In this document: positions 51,125 to 59,090 of the stretch, piece by piece | How the letters are laid out: each line of letters starts with the position of its first letter | How positions within the stretch are numbered: position 1 is the stretch's first letter | DNA from: SXXZ01 sp041177965 | GTDB taxonomy: Bacteria; Verrucomicrobiota; Verrucomicrobiia; Limisphaerales; UBA9464 | Direction of reading: 5' to 3' | Length of the DNA stretch: 64,000 nucleotides | NCBI GenBank assembly: GCA_041177965.1 | Contig: JBEGWF010000108.1 | Location: forward strand, 1 to 64,000 | The notes under the pieces: generated by a model | Told to the model about the DNA's origin: nothing | Seen by the model: only the letters and a program-made list of their open reading frames with translations | The model's database searches: none | Position numbers and translations under genes: made by a program

Positions 51125-51873
51125 TAGAGCACCTGATCACCGCTCGCAACGGCCACATCGCCCTGCTTCCAAGCCGGCAGCACGTTGGCGACGCTGCGGT
51201 TGGACTCGACGGAGACGATCTTGACCTTCCCGACGAGCTTGTCGCCACGGCGGACCATCAGCAGGCCCCCTTCGAGGGCGCCCTGCTGGGAACCCACGTT
51301 GAGGATGACGAACTCCCACTTCGGATCCACCGCGATGACGGAGCCCTTGAGCCCCGGCATGGCCACGACCCGGTTCTCGTCCTCGTACTTCGAAAGCTTG
51401 TTCTTCAGCGAGGCCACGTTGCGCTGGAGGATCGTCTTCTCGTCGGCGAGGACGGCGGCGAGTTCCTTGGTGGACTTGAGTTCGGCCTTCATGCCGAGGA
51501 TCTGGTCGGGCTTCAGGCCGGTGCCACTCCATTGGGCCAGCTGTTCCTGGGCGGCGTTCTTCTCGGCGACGGTCTTGTTGTAGTCGGCGAAGTACTTGTC
51601 GGCCCGGGCCCGCTGGGTCTTGGCGGCCTCGGTCGCGGTCTCCAGCTCCTTCTGCGCGGCCGCGAGTTCGGTGGATTTCTTGTCGGCCACGGCCGTGGCG
51701 GCCTTGGCCTTCTTCTCGGCCTCGGCCTTGGCGGTCTCGGCCGCCGCGAGATTGGTCTGGAGGTCGGTGCGCTCCTGGACGAGTCCGTCGATCTTGGGTT
51801 TGGTGACGGTGAAGCTCAGGGCGAGGCTTCCGATGGCGGCCAGCACGGCCAGAATGAGGGCGACGCGATGCAT
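51121..51873 (-). CDS. Coiled-coil protein with possible N-terminal anchor
   Basis: A 250-residue protein. Residues about 4-22 form a hydrophobic segment (VALILAVLAAIGSLALSF), probably a membrane anchor or signal peptide. Residues about 30-165 are a long alanine-, lysine- and glutamate-rich coiled coil. The C-terminal 75 residues form a beta-rich domain (GSVIAVDPKWEFVILNVGSQQGALEGGLLMVRRGDKLVGKV) that resembles the MreC-like barrel or a SH3-like fold. Together with the small lipoprotein it forms a two-gene unit behind which mreB follows on the same strand after 214 bases. A role in the cell envelope is likely. Confidence 0.75.
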   Translation of the reverse strand: MHRVALILAVLAAIGSLALSFTVTKPKIDGLVQERTDLQTNLAAAETAKAEAEKKAKAATAVADKKSTELAAAQKELETATEAAKTQRARADKYFADYNKTVAEKNAAQEQLAQWSGTGLKPDQILGMKAELKSTKELAAVLADEKTILQRNVASLKNKLSKYEDENRVVAMPGLKGSVIAVDPKWEFVILNVGSQQGALEGGLLMVRRGDKLVGKVKIVSVESNRSVANVLPAWKQGDVAVASGDQVLY

Positions 51874-51942
51874 GAGAGAGAGAAGTGTTGGGTCGAGACT
51901 AGGTTGGGCGTTGGAACCCTGTCAACGACCACGGCTTCCGAT

Positions 51943-51975
51943 CGATGGGGAATCGTCCGATCCCCCATCGGGATC
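51943..51975. promoter_or_regulatory. Overlapping inverted repeats upstream of the TonB receptor
   Basis: CGATGGGG at 51943-51950 can pair with CCCCATCG at 51963-51970, and GATCCC at 51959-51964 can pair with GGGATC at 51970-51975. The two hairpins share bases and exclude each other. They lie in the 236-base divergent gap between the coiled-coil gene and the TonB receptor. Confidence 0.35.
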
Positions 51976-52001
51976 CCGCCGCACCCGGAGTGTGTGTGAA
52001 C

Positions 52002-52014
52002 TTTGTTCAACAAA
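52002..52014. promoter_or_regulatory. Palindrome upstream of TonB receptor
   Basis: TTTGTTCAACAAA is a 13-base perfect palindrome (arms TTTGTT and AACAAA around a central C), 95 bases before the receptor start, in a locally AT-richer stretch. It looks like a repressor or activator site, but the protein is unknown. Confidence 0.4.
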
Positions 52015-52109
52015 ATCGCTTGCGCCGATTGCGTTCCGAGTTTTTCGTCTGTCGGAACTCCCCTGTCTGATAACCACCAGAAAGGGGGTCATTTCAGACC
52101 AACCAACCT

Positions 52110-55100
52110 ATGTCGAACCACAACTACCGCCACTTCCGGGGCCAAGTCCTCCGGAACGCCATCACGGTCGGGCTCGGATCCCAGTTGATCGTCGTGCCCG
52201 CCCTCTGGGCCCAGGACGCAGAGCCTGCGGCCAAGACCCTCCAATCCACCGTCATCACCGGTTCGTTGCTGACCGGTGCCGAGGCGGAAGGGTCCTTGTC
52301 CGTCACCCCGATCGACATGGCGTCCCCGGTCAACGGCGGTTTCGCCAACCTGAGCGACGTGTTCCGGCTCAAGTTGCCCCAGATGGCCGGTACCGGAAAC
52401 CTCAACGAGGGTTACGGCAACGGTGGTTCGGGTCAGGCTTTCGTGGGTCTGCGCGGCCTTCCCGGCAACGCGACGTTGTTGCTCGTCGACGGTCGTCGTA
52501 CCTCGACCTCCGACCTGAACATGATTCCGCAGGCGGCCATCGAGAGCATCGAGGTGCTCAATGACGGTGCCGGTGCCATCTACGGTACCGATGCGGTCGC
52601 GGGCGTGGTGAACATCAAGCTCAAGAAGAACTTCCAGGGCACCGAGTTCCGCGCGTTCTACGGCAACACGATGGACAAGGACATCTCGCAGCGCCGTTTC
52701 CAGGTCAACTTCGGCACGTCCAACGAGAAGACCCGTGCGTTCTTCTCCGCCGAGTACAATTCGGCCAACGACCTGCTGAGCATCGACCGCGAGCGCAGCT
52801 TCCCGGCGGGCAGCAACGTGTCGGGCACCTCCAACCCGGGCCTGTTCTTCAACAAGCGCAGCTTCGGCACCCACGCGGTCACCACCGCCTCGGGCGACGT
52901 GCTCAACGTGGCCAACGGCATCTCCCTGCGCTGGACCCCGGCCTTCTCGAACACCCGCGGCCTCACCAACGCCTCGCAGGTCCCGACCTTCACCGGTCCG
53001 GTGCCGGCCTCGGTGACCGTCAGCGGCATCCAGTTCCCCATCGTGGTGGCCGGCAACAAGTTCGACCCGAGCGCCTACGTCGACACCTCCAAGGCGACGG
53101 CCTCGTCACAGGTCACCGCCGCCCGGACCGCCGCCGAGGCGGCCCTGCGCGGCGTGCTGCCGGCCGACGCGCAGTTGCGCTACGGCGGCAACGAGAGCCT
53201 GGTCCCGGGAACCGGTGCCGGCTTCCCGTACGGCTACTACACCACCGCCTACCGTCCGCATGACCGCTACGGCTTCGACACCTCGGTGGCCCATCAGCTC
53301 TTCGGTGAGCACCTCGAGGCCTTCGCCGACGCCTACTACATGAGCAACAAGTCGTCGTACACCCTGGCCCCGGGTCCGCTGGGCGGGTACACGATGTCGT
53401 CGGGCAACTACTGGTGGCAGCAGGTGTTCCCGGGCAGCGCCGCGAACGACAGCTTCAACATCACCTATCGCCCGGTCGAGAACGGCCCGCGCATCTACAA
53501 CGACCTCTACCAGACCATCCACACCGTGGCCGGTCTGCGCGGCCGCATCGGTGAGTCGACCTGGAACTGGGAGACCGCCTTCCTGTACGACCGCACCCAG
53601 AACGACACCGTCATCACCGGTGGCGTGTTGACCGACAAGTATCAGGCGGCCCTGAACTCCGGCAACCTGACCGCGGCCTTCAATCCGTTCGGCTACACCC
53701 CGATCAACGGTACCTCGGCGGTGAATTCGCCCGGCATCCTGAACACCTTCAAGGGTTCGGCCACGCAGGAGAACGCCTACATCACCCAGCAGTTCGACGG
53801 GTTGGTGCGCGGCGAGGTGTTCGATCTCCCCGGCGGGGCCATCCAAGCCTCCCTCGGAGCCCAGACCCGTCGTGATTCCCTGGACATCGCTCCGGATTTC
53901 GCGCTGCAGAACGGCTCCGTGGCTCCGTTCAACACCGCCGTCAAGTGGGCCGCCGGTCGCCAGACCGACGCCGTCTACGGTGAGGTCCAGGTGCCGATCT
54001 TCGGCAACGACCTCAAGTTCACCGGCATGGATTCCTTCACCGTGGGCACCGCCGTGCGCTACGAGGAGTTCTCCGATGTGGGTGACACCGGCGCCAAGCC
54101 CCGCGTGAACTTCCGCTGGCAGCCGATCGAGAAGCAGGTGGTGGTGCGCGGTTCCTACGGTCAGGGCTTCATCGCCCCGTCCTTGGCCGCGATCTACCGT
54201 CCTGCCGGTGGTCAGGACTTCCCCGAGGTCTACAACCCGATCACCCAGATCCGCACCCAGCCCCAGAACGGTGTGCTGGCCGTCAACAACCCGAACCTGA
54301 AGCCGGAAGAGGCCGACAACTACCTCATCGGTGCGAAGTTCTCCCCGAACTTCCTCAAGGGCTTCACCGTGGGTCTCGACTACTACAAGATCTCGCAGAC
54401 GGGCATCCCGTTCGCCAGCGAGCAGTACATCGTCAACCAGTGGGCCCTCAACGGCGGTGCGGGCAACGCCAAGAATCCGTATGGCGCCTCGGCCACGCCC
54501 AGCGCGGCCAACCCGCTCGGAGCCCAGGTCGCGGTGGATCCGACGACCGGTGACATCGACCAGATCCGCAACGTGGGTCCGATCAACACCGGTACCCGCT
54601 CCACGGACGGTCTCGACCTGTCGATGACCCAGGAGATCGAGACCTCGTTCGGCAAGTTGTTCCTCGCGGGCAACGCCACCAAGGTGTTGTCGATGAGCAT
54701 GGAGAACTTCCCGGGTTCGGCTCCGATCGACTACCTCGGCGGGTTCTGGGCCTCCGGTGCCGCCATGTCGGACATCGGCTTCCCCGAGTACCGCGCCACG
54801 GCTTCGATCGCCTGGGAGTATGAGCGCTACTACGCCGCCATCGCCTGGAACTACACCTCCGGCTACCGCGAAGACCAGAGCGGCCAGAACTACGAGACCA
54901 TCGACGGCAATCCGCCGGACGTCCGCTCGGGCCGTGACTACAACACCATCGACCTGCGCACCCGTTACACCATCCCGAAGGTCGAGGCCAACCTCAGCTT
55001 CGGTATCAACAACGTGTTCGACGAGCGTCCCCCGGTGTTCTTCTCCTCGTTCGAGAGCAACGTGGACCGTTCATTCGCCGATCTGCGCGGCCGGTTCTAC

Positions 55101-55127
55101 TACCTCGAGCTGAGCAAGAAGTTCTGA
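52110..55127 (+). CDS. TonB-dependent outer-membrane receptor
   Basis: A 1005-residue TonB-dependent receptor for active uptake of a substrate across the outer membrane. A signal peptide ends near residue 35 (ALWAQ), and a TonB-box-like stretch STVITGS follows at about 46-52. The plug domain spans about 60-180 and contains FVGLRGLPGNATLLLVDGRRTS and IESIEVLNDGAGAIYGTDAVAGVVNIKL, both classical. The beta-barrel fills the rest and ends in the expected aromatic residue (ELSKKF). The codon choice is clearly more biased toward highly expressed codons than its neighbours. No SusD-like partner or TonB/ExbBD gene is adjacent; the substrate is unknown. Confidence 0.93.
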   Translation: MSNHNYRHFRGQVLRNAITVGLGSQLIVVPALWAQDAEPAAKTLQSTVITGSLLTGAEAEGSLSVTPIDMASPVNGGFANLSDVFRLKLPQMAGTGNLNEGYGNGGSGQAFVGLRGLPGNATLLLVDGRRTSTSDLNMIPQAAIESIEVLNDGAGAIYGTDAVAGVVNIKLKKNFQGTEFRAFYGNTMDKDISQRRFQVNFGTSNEKTRAFFSAEYNSANDLLSIDRERSFPAGSNVSGTSNPGLFFNKRSFGTHAVTTASGDVLNVANGISLRWTPAFSNTRGLTNASQVPTFTGPVPASVTVSGIQFPIVVAGNKFDPSAYVDTSKATASSQVTAARTAAEAALRGVLPADAQLRYGGNESLVPGTGAGFPYGYYTTAYRPHDRYGFDTSVAHQLFGEHLEAFADAYYMSNKSSYTLAPGPLGGYTMSSGNYWWQQVFPGSAANDSFNITYRPVENGPRIYNDLYQTIHTVAGLRGRIGESTWNWETAFLYDRTQNDTVITGGVLTDKYQAALNSGNLTAAFNPFGYTPINGTSAVNSPGILNTFKGSATQENAYITQQFDGLVRGEVFDLPGGAIQASLGAQTRRDSLDIAPDFALQNGSVAPFNTAVKWAAGRQTDAVYGEVQVPIFGNDLKFTGMDSFTVGTAVRYEEFSDVGDTGAKPRVNFRWQPIEKQVVVRGSYGQGFIAPSLAAIYRPAGGQDFPEVYNPITQIRTQPQNGVLAVNNPNLKPEEADNYLIGAKFSPNFLKGFTVGLDYYKISQTGIPFASEQYIVNQWALNGGAGNAKNPYGASATPSAANPLGAQVAVDPTTGDIDQIRNVGPINTGTRSTDGLDLSMTQEIETSFGKLFLAGNATKVLSMSMENFPGSAPIDYLGGFWASGAAMSDIGFPEYRATASIAWEYERYYAAIAWNYTSGYREDQSGQNYETIDGNPPDVRSGRDYNTIDLRTRYTIPKVEANLSFGINNVFDERPPVFFSSFESNVDRSFADLRGRFYYLELSKKF

Positions 55128-55172
55128 ACCGCCAGTCACCCCTGTTCCCGCGAGGGTTCAAGGGTCAATCAG

Positions 55173-55203
55173 GGCCGGCCTCCCGATGGAGGCCGGCCTT
55201 TTT
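55173..55203 (+). terminator. Intrinsic terminator of the TonB receptor gene
   Basis: A perfect 11-bp stem (GGCCGGCCTCC at 55173-55183, GGAGGCCGGCC at 55188-55198) with loop CGAT is followed by five T. It lies 46 bases after the receptor stop. Confidence 0.93.
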
Positions 55204-55350
55204 GCGTATGCCCGATCCATGCGTCGATGGACGGGCCCAATTCCGATGGAAGGGGACAGCCTCCTTGGGCTTGCCTCCGGAGGGCGGATCGCCCGCGATG
55301 TCGTCGTTCCCGTGCTTGAACCGGCGTCGTCGGCCCGGGAGATTGCCGGC

Positions 55351-56031
55351 ATGCAATGGAGCGCCCGCGACCTGGCCCGACACATCGACCACACCCTGCT
55401 CAAGCCCGAGGCCCGCGCGACCGACATCGCCCGCCTCTGCGCCGAGGCCCTGGAGCACCAGTTCTGGAGCGTCTGCGTCCATGGGAGCCGGGTGGCCCAG
55501 GCGGCCGCCCTGCTCGAGGGTTCGGAGGTGAAGGTGGCGGCCGTGGTCGGGTTCCCGCTCGGGGCCATGGATGGGGACGCCAAGCGCTACGAGACCGAGG
55601 TGGCCATCGACCTCGGGGCCCAGGAGATCGACATGGTGCTGAATGTCGGCCGCCTCAAGGACGGCGACGACCGCGCGGTGTTTCGGGAGATCCGTGACGT
55701 GGTGGAGGCCGCTCAGGGCGTCTGGGTCAAGGTGATCCTCGAGACCTGCCTGTTGTCGCAGGAGGAGAAGCTCCGCGCCTGCTCGCTCTGCGTCGAGGCC
55801 GGGGCGCGATTCGTGAAGACCTCCACCGGGTTCGGTTCCGGCGGGGCCACCGTCGACGACATCCGCCTGATGCGGCAGGCCGTGGGCCCCTCGTTGGGCG
55901 TGAAGGCCAGTGGAGGCATCCGGGACACGGCCACCGCCCTGGCGATGCTGGAGGCCGGGGCCGACCGCCTCGGCACCAGTGCCGGGGTGGCCATCGTGAA
56001 GGGGCACGCCGCCGGTGCCGGAGCGTACTGA
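55351..56031 (+). CDS. deoC: Deoxyribose-phosphate aldolase
   Basis: DeoC cleaves 2-deoxyribose-5-phosphate to glyceraldehyde-3-phosphate and acetaldehyde through a Schiff base on lysine. The 226-residue product carries HIDHTLLKPEA at about 11-21, VVGFPLGA, the catalytic lysine in FVKTSTGFGSGGA and the second lysine in VKASGGIR, then RLGTSAG near the end. The ATG at 55351 was chosen because it starts the family-typical helix; an upstream in-frame ATG would add 55 residues of non-conserved sequence. It lies downstream of the terminator and is convergent with the phosphohexomutase. Confidence 0.96.
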   Translation: MQWSARDLARHIDHTLLKPEARATDIARLCAEALEHQFWSVCVHGSRVAQAAALLEGSEVKVAAVVGFPLGAMDGDAKRYETEVAIDLGAQEIDMVLNVGRLKDGDDRAVFREIRDVVEAAQGVWVKVILETCLLSQEEKLRACSLCVEAGARFVKTSTGFGSGGATVDDIRLMRQAVGPSLGVKASGGIRDTATALAMLEAGADRLGTSAGVAIVKGHAAGAGAY

Positions 56032-56064
56032 TCCTCCGGCCGAGTGCCTCGTGCCGACGGGGCG

Positions 56065-57501
56065 TCAGACCTTCCGGGTCAGCCGTACTCCCACCTGCAG
56101 CAGCGCCTCGGCGTCCGCATCGGTCCTGGCCTCGGCATAGATCCGCAGGATCGGCTCGGTTCCGGAGCCCCGCAGCATGAGCCAGGAACCGTCTTGCGCG
56201 ACGAACTTCACTCCGTCGTACGATTTCACCTCGGCCAACTTTGATTTCAGGAGCCGGGCCGGAGGATGCTCGGCGCAGAAGCGCATCAGGTCCGCCCGTT
56301 TCTCCAGCGGGAAGGCGGTGTCGACGCGGGCGTAGCGGTGGGGACCGAAGTCCTTCTCCAGGTCGCGCAGCAGCGTCTTGAGGGGCTTGCGCTCCATGGC
56401 CAGCATCTCCAGGAGCACCAGACCGGCGGCGATGCCGTCCCGTTCGGGGATGTGGCCCGGGAATCCGATGCCGCCGCTCTCCTCGAAGCCCAGCAGCACG
56501 CCGCCCTTGAGGATCTCGCTGGCGATGTACTTGAAGCCCACGCCGGTCTCGACCAGTTCGAGGCCCAGTTTCGCGCACATGCGGTCCACCATCGACGTGG
56601 TGGTCAGCGCCTTGACCACCCGTCCGGTCATGCCCCGGTTCTTCACGTAATGCCGCAGGAGCAGGCAGATGATCTGGTGGGTGGTCAGCGGTGAACCGTC
56701 TCCCATGAGTCCGCCCACCCGGTCGGCGTCGCCATCGGTCACCAGGCACAGGTCGTGGGGGTGCTTCTTGAGGAAGGGGATGGAGCGGATGTAGTTCCGG
56801 GCGATGGGTTCCGGGTTGATGCCGGCGAAGCCCGGGTTGTGCTCGGCGTTGATCGTGGTCACCCGGCAGGTGGTCCCGGCCAGCAGTTCCTCGAAGCAAC
56901 CCGCGCCCACGCCATGGAGGGCCTCGTGGGCGAACCTCAGGCCCGACGAGGCGATGAGCGGGAAATCCACCAGTCTCTTGAGCGCCGCATAGTGGGCCCC
57001 TCGGATGTCCTTGACCACGACCGAGCGGGCTTTGACAGCCTCCGCCAAGGGGGTTGCCCGGACGGGATTCCGGTCGAGGAGCCCCTCTACGGCCTTGCAG
57101 ATGGCCGGTTCGGCCGAGCCTCCGTACCAGGCCTTGAGCTTGAAGCCGTTGAAGGCGGCCGGATTGTGGCTGGCCGTCAGCATCACGCCCCCGATGGCCT
57201 TCTGGCGTTTCACCTCGAAGGAAACGCTCGGGGTGGGCGTGGGTCGGTCGGTCAGCGTGACGGTGAAACCGTTGCCCGCCAGGACCTCGGCGACCCGGGC
57301 TCCGAACTGCTCCGAAAGGAAGCGGCGGTCGTATCCGACCACGGCCCGGTCGTTCCGGCAGCCCTCGACCGGATGGGATCTCCAGTGGTCGGCCGTCGCC
57401 TGGGCGACCCGGTCGAGGTTGGCGAAGGTGAAGTCCTCGGCGATGACGGCCCGCCAGCCGTCGGTCCCAAATTGGATGGCTCCCATAGCGTCGGTGCGCA
57501 T
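56065..57501 (-). CDS. Phosphohexomutase (phosphoglucomutase/phosphomannomutase family)
   Basis: A 478-residue alpha-D-phosphohexomutase that moves a phosphate between C1 and C6 of a hexose. The four family motifs are visible: the phospho-serine loop TASHNPAAFNGFKLK at about 110-124, the metal site DGDADR at about 256-261, the sugar loop GFEESGG at about 340-346 and the phosphate loop RGSGTEPILRIY at about 450-461. The opening IQFGTDGWRAVIAEDFT is typical. Whether glucose, mannose or glucosamine phosphate is preferred cannot be told from these motifs. It is 48 bases downstream of the LuxR-type gene. Confidence 0.95.
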   Translation of the reverse strand: MRTDAMGAIQFGTDGWRAVIAEDFTFANLDRVAQATADHWRSHPVEGCRNDRAVVGYDRRFLSEQFGARVAEVLAGNGFTVTLTDRPTPTPSVSFEVKRQKAIGGVMLTASHNPAAFNGFKLKAWYGGSAEPAICKAVEGLLDRNPVRATPLAEAVKARSVVVKDIRGAHYAALKRLVDFPLIASSGLRFAHEALHGVGAGCFEELLAGTTCRVTTINAEHNPGFAGINPEPIARNYIRSIPFLKKHPHDLCLVTDGDADRVGGLMGDGSPLTTHQIICLLLRHYVKNRGMTGRVVKALTTTSMVDRMCAKLGLELVETGVGFKYIASEILKGGVLLGFEESGGIGFPGHIPERDGIAAGLVLLEMLAMERKPLKTLLRDLEKDFGPHRYARVDTAFPLEKRADLMRFCAEHPPARLLKSKLAEVKSYDGVKFVAQDGSWLMLRGSGTEPILRIYAEARTDADAEALLQVGVRLTRKV

Positions 57502-57549
57502 GGGAACCGATCCGGGGAACCGAATCCAGCGCCAAGCGCCCGGTTCGCC

Positions 57550-58476
57550 TCAAGCCTCCGCCGGAGCCGCCGTGGCACCGTTGTGCACGGCCTCCGAATC
57601 CCCCCTCAACGGGCGGGTCTTCCGCGCGATGTTGCGCGTGTGGGCATACACGGTGTTGACCGACAGGCCGAGTTGGTCCGCGATCTCCTGGCAGGAGACC
57701 CCGGCCCCCCGAAGCGCGGCGATGTGGCGTTCGCGGTCGGACAGCGGATAGATGTTCTTGAGGGGCGACGGGGCGCTCTCGACGAGCACATCCCGCGAGA
57801 GACCGATCCGGCCGTCGAGCAGCGCCTCGATGGCCCGCGACATCCGGCGCGATTCCGCGTAGGGGATCGTGGCGCCGCTGCCCAGGGTGCTCTGGATCTC
57901 CACCCAGTTGGAGATGGTCTCGAGCGGGATGAACAGTGTCTTCTGCGGCCACTGCACCGCCGTCAGCATCCGGAACACCGGAACGCCCAGCGCCCCGTTG
58001 CCGAAGATGCGGAGGATCACCCCATCGCCATGACCCTCGAGGATCAGGTCGACGGCCTGTTCCGCGGAATCGGCCTCGTGGACCTTCAGTCCTTGGGCCT
58101 CGCACAGGTCGGCGAGGAAGCGGCGGGTCCCGGGATCCTGATCGGCGACGATGGTCTCAAGCACACGATCGGGCCCGCTGGGATCGTCGCCCACGGGTTT
58201 GATCTGCTCCAACCGGGCCCGCATGGCGGCCTGTTTCTGCGGGTCGGTGGTCCCCGGGGTCTCCAAGCGGTAGAGGCAGCCCTTTTGGGAAAGGATGTAC
58301 TGGCCGATGCGGCCGACCAACGGGGCGCTCAAGAGGGGCTTGCCTCGTTCACCTCGGGAGGTGTCCTTGGCGTAGCCTTTGAGCCTAAGCCCTCTCTTGG
58401 ATTCGACCAGCGTCCAATCGTGGAGGCGAACGGTGGCCTCGGAGGAGGCGTCCGGATGGCGTGCGGAGCGGTACAT
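57550..58476 (-). CDS. LuxR-type regulator with degenerate receiver
   Basis: A 308-residue protein. The C-terminal HTH of the LuxR/NarL type is clear at about residues 243-290 (LSDRERHIAALRGAGVSCQEIADQLGLSVNTVYAHTRNI). The middle region at about 108-215 resembles a receiver: IVADQDPGTRRFLADLC at the start and the helix ADSAEQAVDLIL, but the phospho-acceptor position reads ILRIFGNG, with no aspartate. An N-terminal 100-residue domain of unknown type opens with LHDWTLVESKRGLRLKG and contains a beta-hairpin-like pattern. It probably binds DNA without phosphorelay. It lies directly upstream of the phosphohexomutase on the same strand. Confidence 0.85.
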   Translation of the reverse strand: MYRSARHPDASSEATVRLHDWTLVESKRGLRLKGYAKDTSRGERGKPLLSAPLVGRIGQYILSQKGCLYRLETPGTTDPQKQAAMRARLEQIKPVGDDPSGPDRVLETIVADQDPGTRRFLADLCEAQGLKVHEADSAEQAVDLILEGHGDGVILRIFGNGALGVPVFRMLTAVQWPQKTLFIPLETISNWVEIQSTLGSGATIPYAESRRMSRAIEALLDGRIGLSRDVLVESAPSPLKNIYPLSDRERHIAALRGAGVSCQEIADQLGLSVNTVYAHTRNIARKTRPLRGDSEAVHNGATAAPAEA

Positions 58477-58521
58477 AAATCGGTGGGGTGGAGTGATGGA
58501 TGATCTTGTGTTCGGGATGCG

Positions 58522-58860
58522 TCAGGCGCGGAGACGCAGCGGTCGGGCCTCCAGCAGGCGCTGGATCCAGCCCTTCGGACCGCGGTGCAGGGGGCGTCGG
58601 CGATACACCTCGCAGATCGACTGCAGCGCCGTGGTCCGTTCCTGGGGCGTGATCCCCGTCAGGGCGGCGGCGAGGTTGATCTCGGTCTCGACCAGCGGGA
58701 TCCATCGGGTTTCGAGGAGGAGTTGCAGGATCCACCGGCGGTGGATGGGGTACATCCGCAGGAGGCACCGACGCTCGGCGGGGTGCTCCTCGAGGAACCA
58801 ACGCAGATAATTGGAGTGGCCCTTGAGCTGTTTGCCGAGGTTGATCGAGAGGCTGTGCAT
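58522..58860 (-). CDS. Uncertain small hypothetical gene
   Basis: An open frame of 112 codons (ATG at 58860) whose product is helical and rich in arginine and leucine (HSLSINLGKQLKGHSNYLRWF, then AERRCLLRMYPIHRRWILQLLLE). The frame remains open upstream to 59145, but that extension would overlap the start of the kinase gene. Composition is plausible for a real protein, but no family was recognised. It is 46 bases upstream of the LuxR-type gene on the same strand. The 230 bases from 58861 to 59090 contain no other gene. Confidence 0.45.
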   Translation of the reverse strand: MHSLSINLGKQLKGHSNYLRWFLEEHPAERRCLLRMYPIHRRWILQLLLETRWIPLVETEINLAAALTGITPQERTTALQSICEVYRRRPLHRGPKGWIQRLLEARPLRLRA

Positions 58861-59090
58861 GGCGCGGGAGATCTCCACCGGCGGAGGGGGGTGAACCGCA
58901 TCGGCCCACCCCGCGTCTTGGATCCGTCTTGGAGATACGACTAGCAAAATACCCACATTTATTCTGTAACGGAAGGTCCACAAAAGCAGTCTCGGCCGGG
59001 CGACCCGTCCATGGAGATCAAGCTTTCCATCGGTGAAACCGAGTCCGTGGATTGACAACACGCTCCCGAGATGTTGTTTGACTCTTCTGG

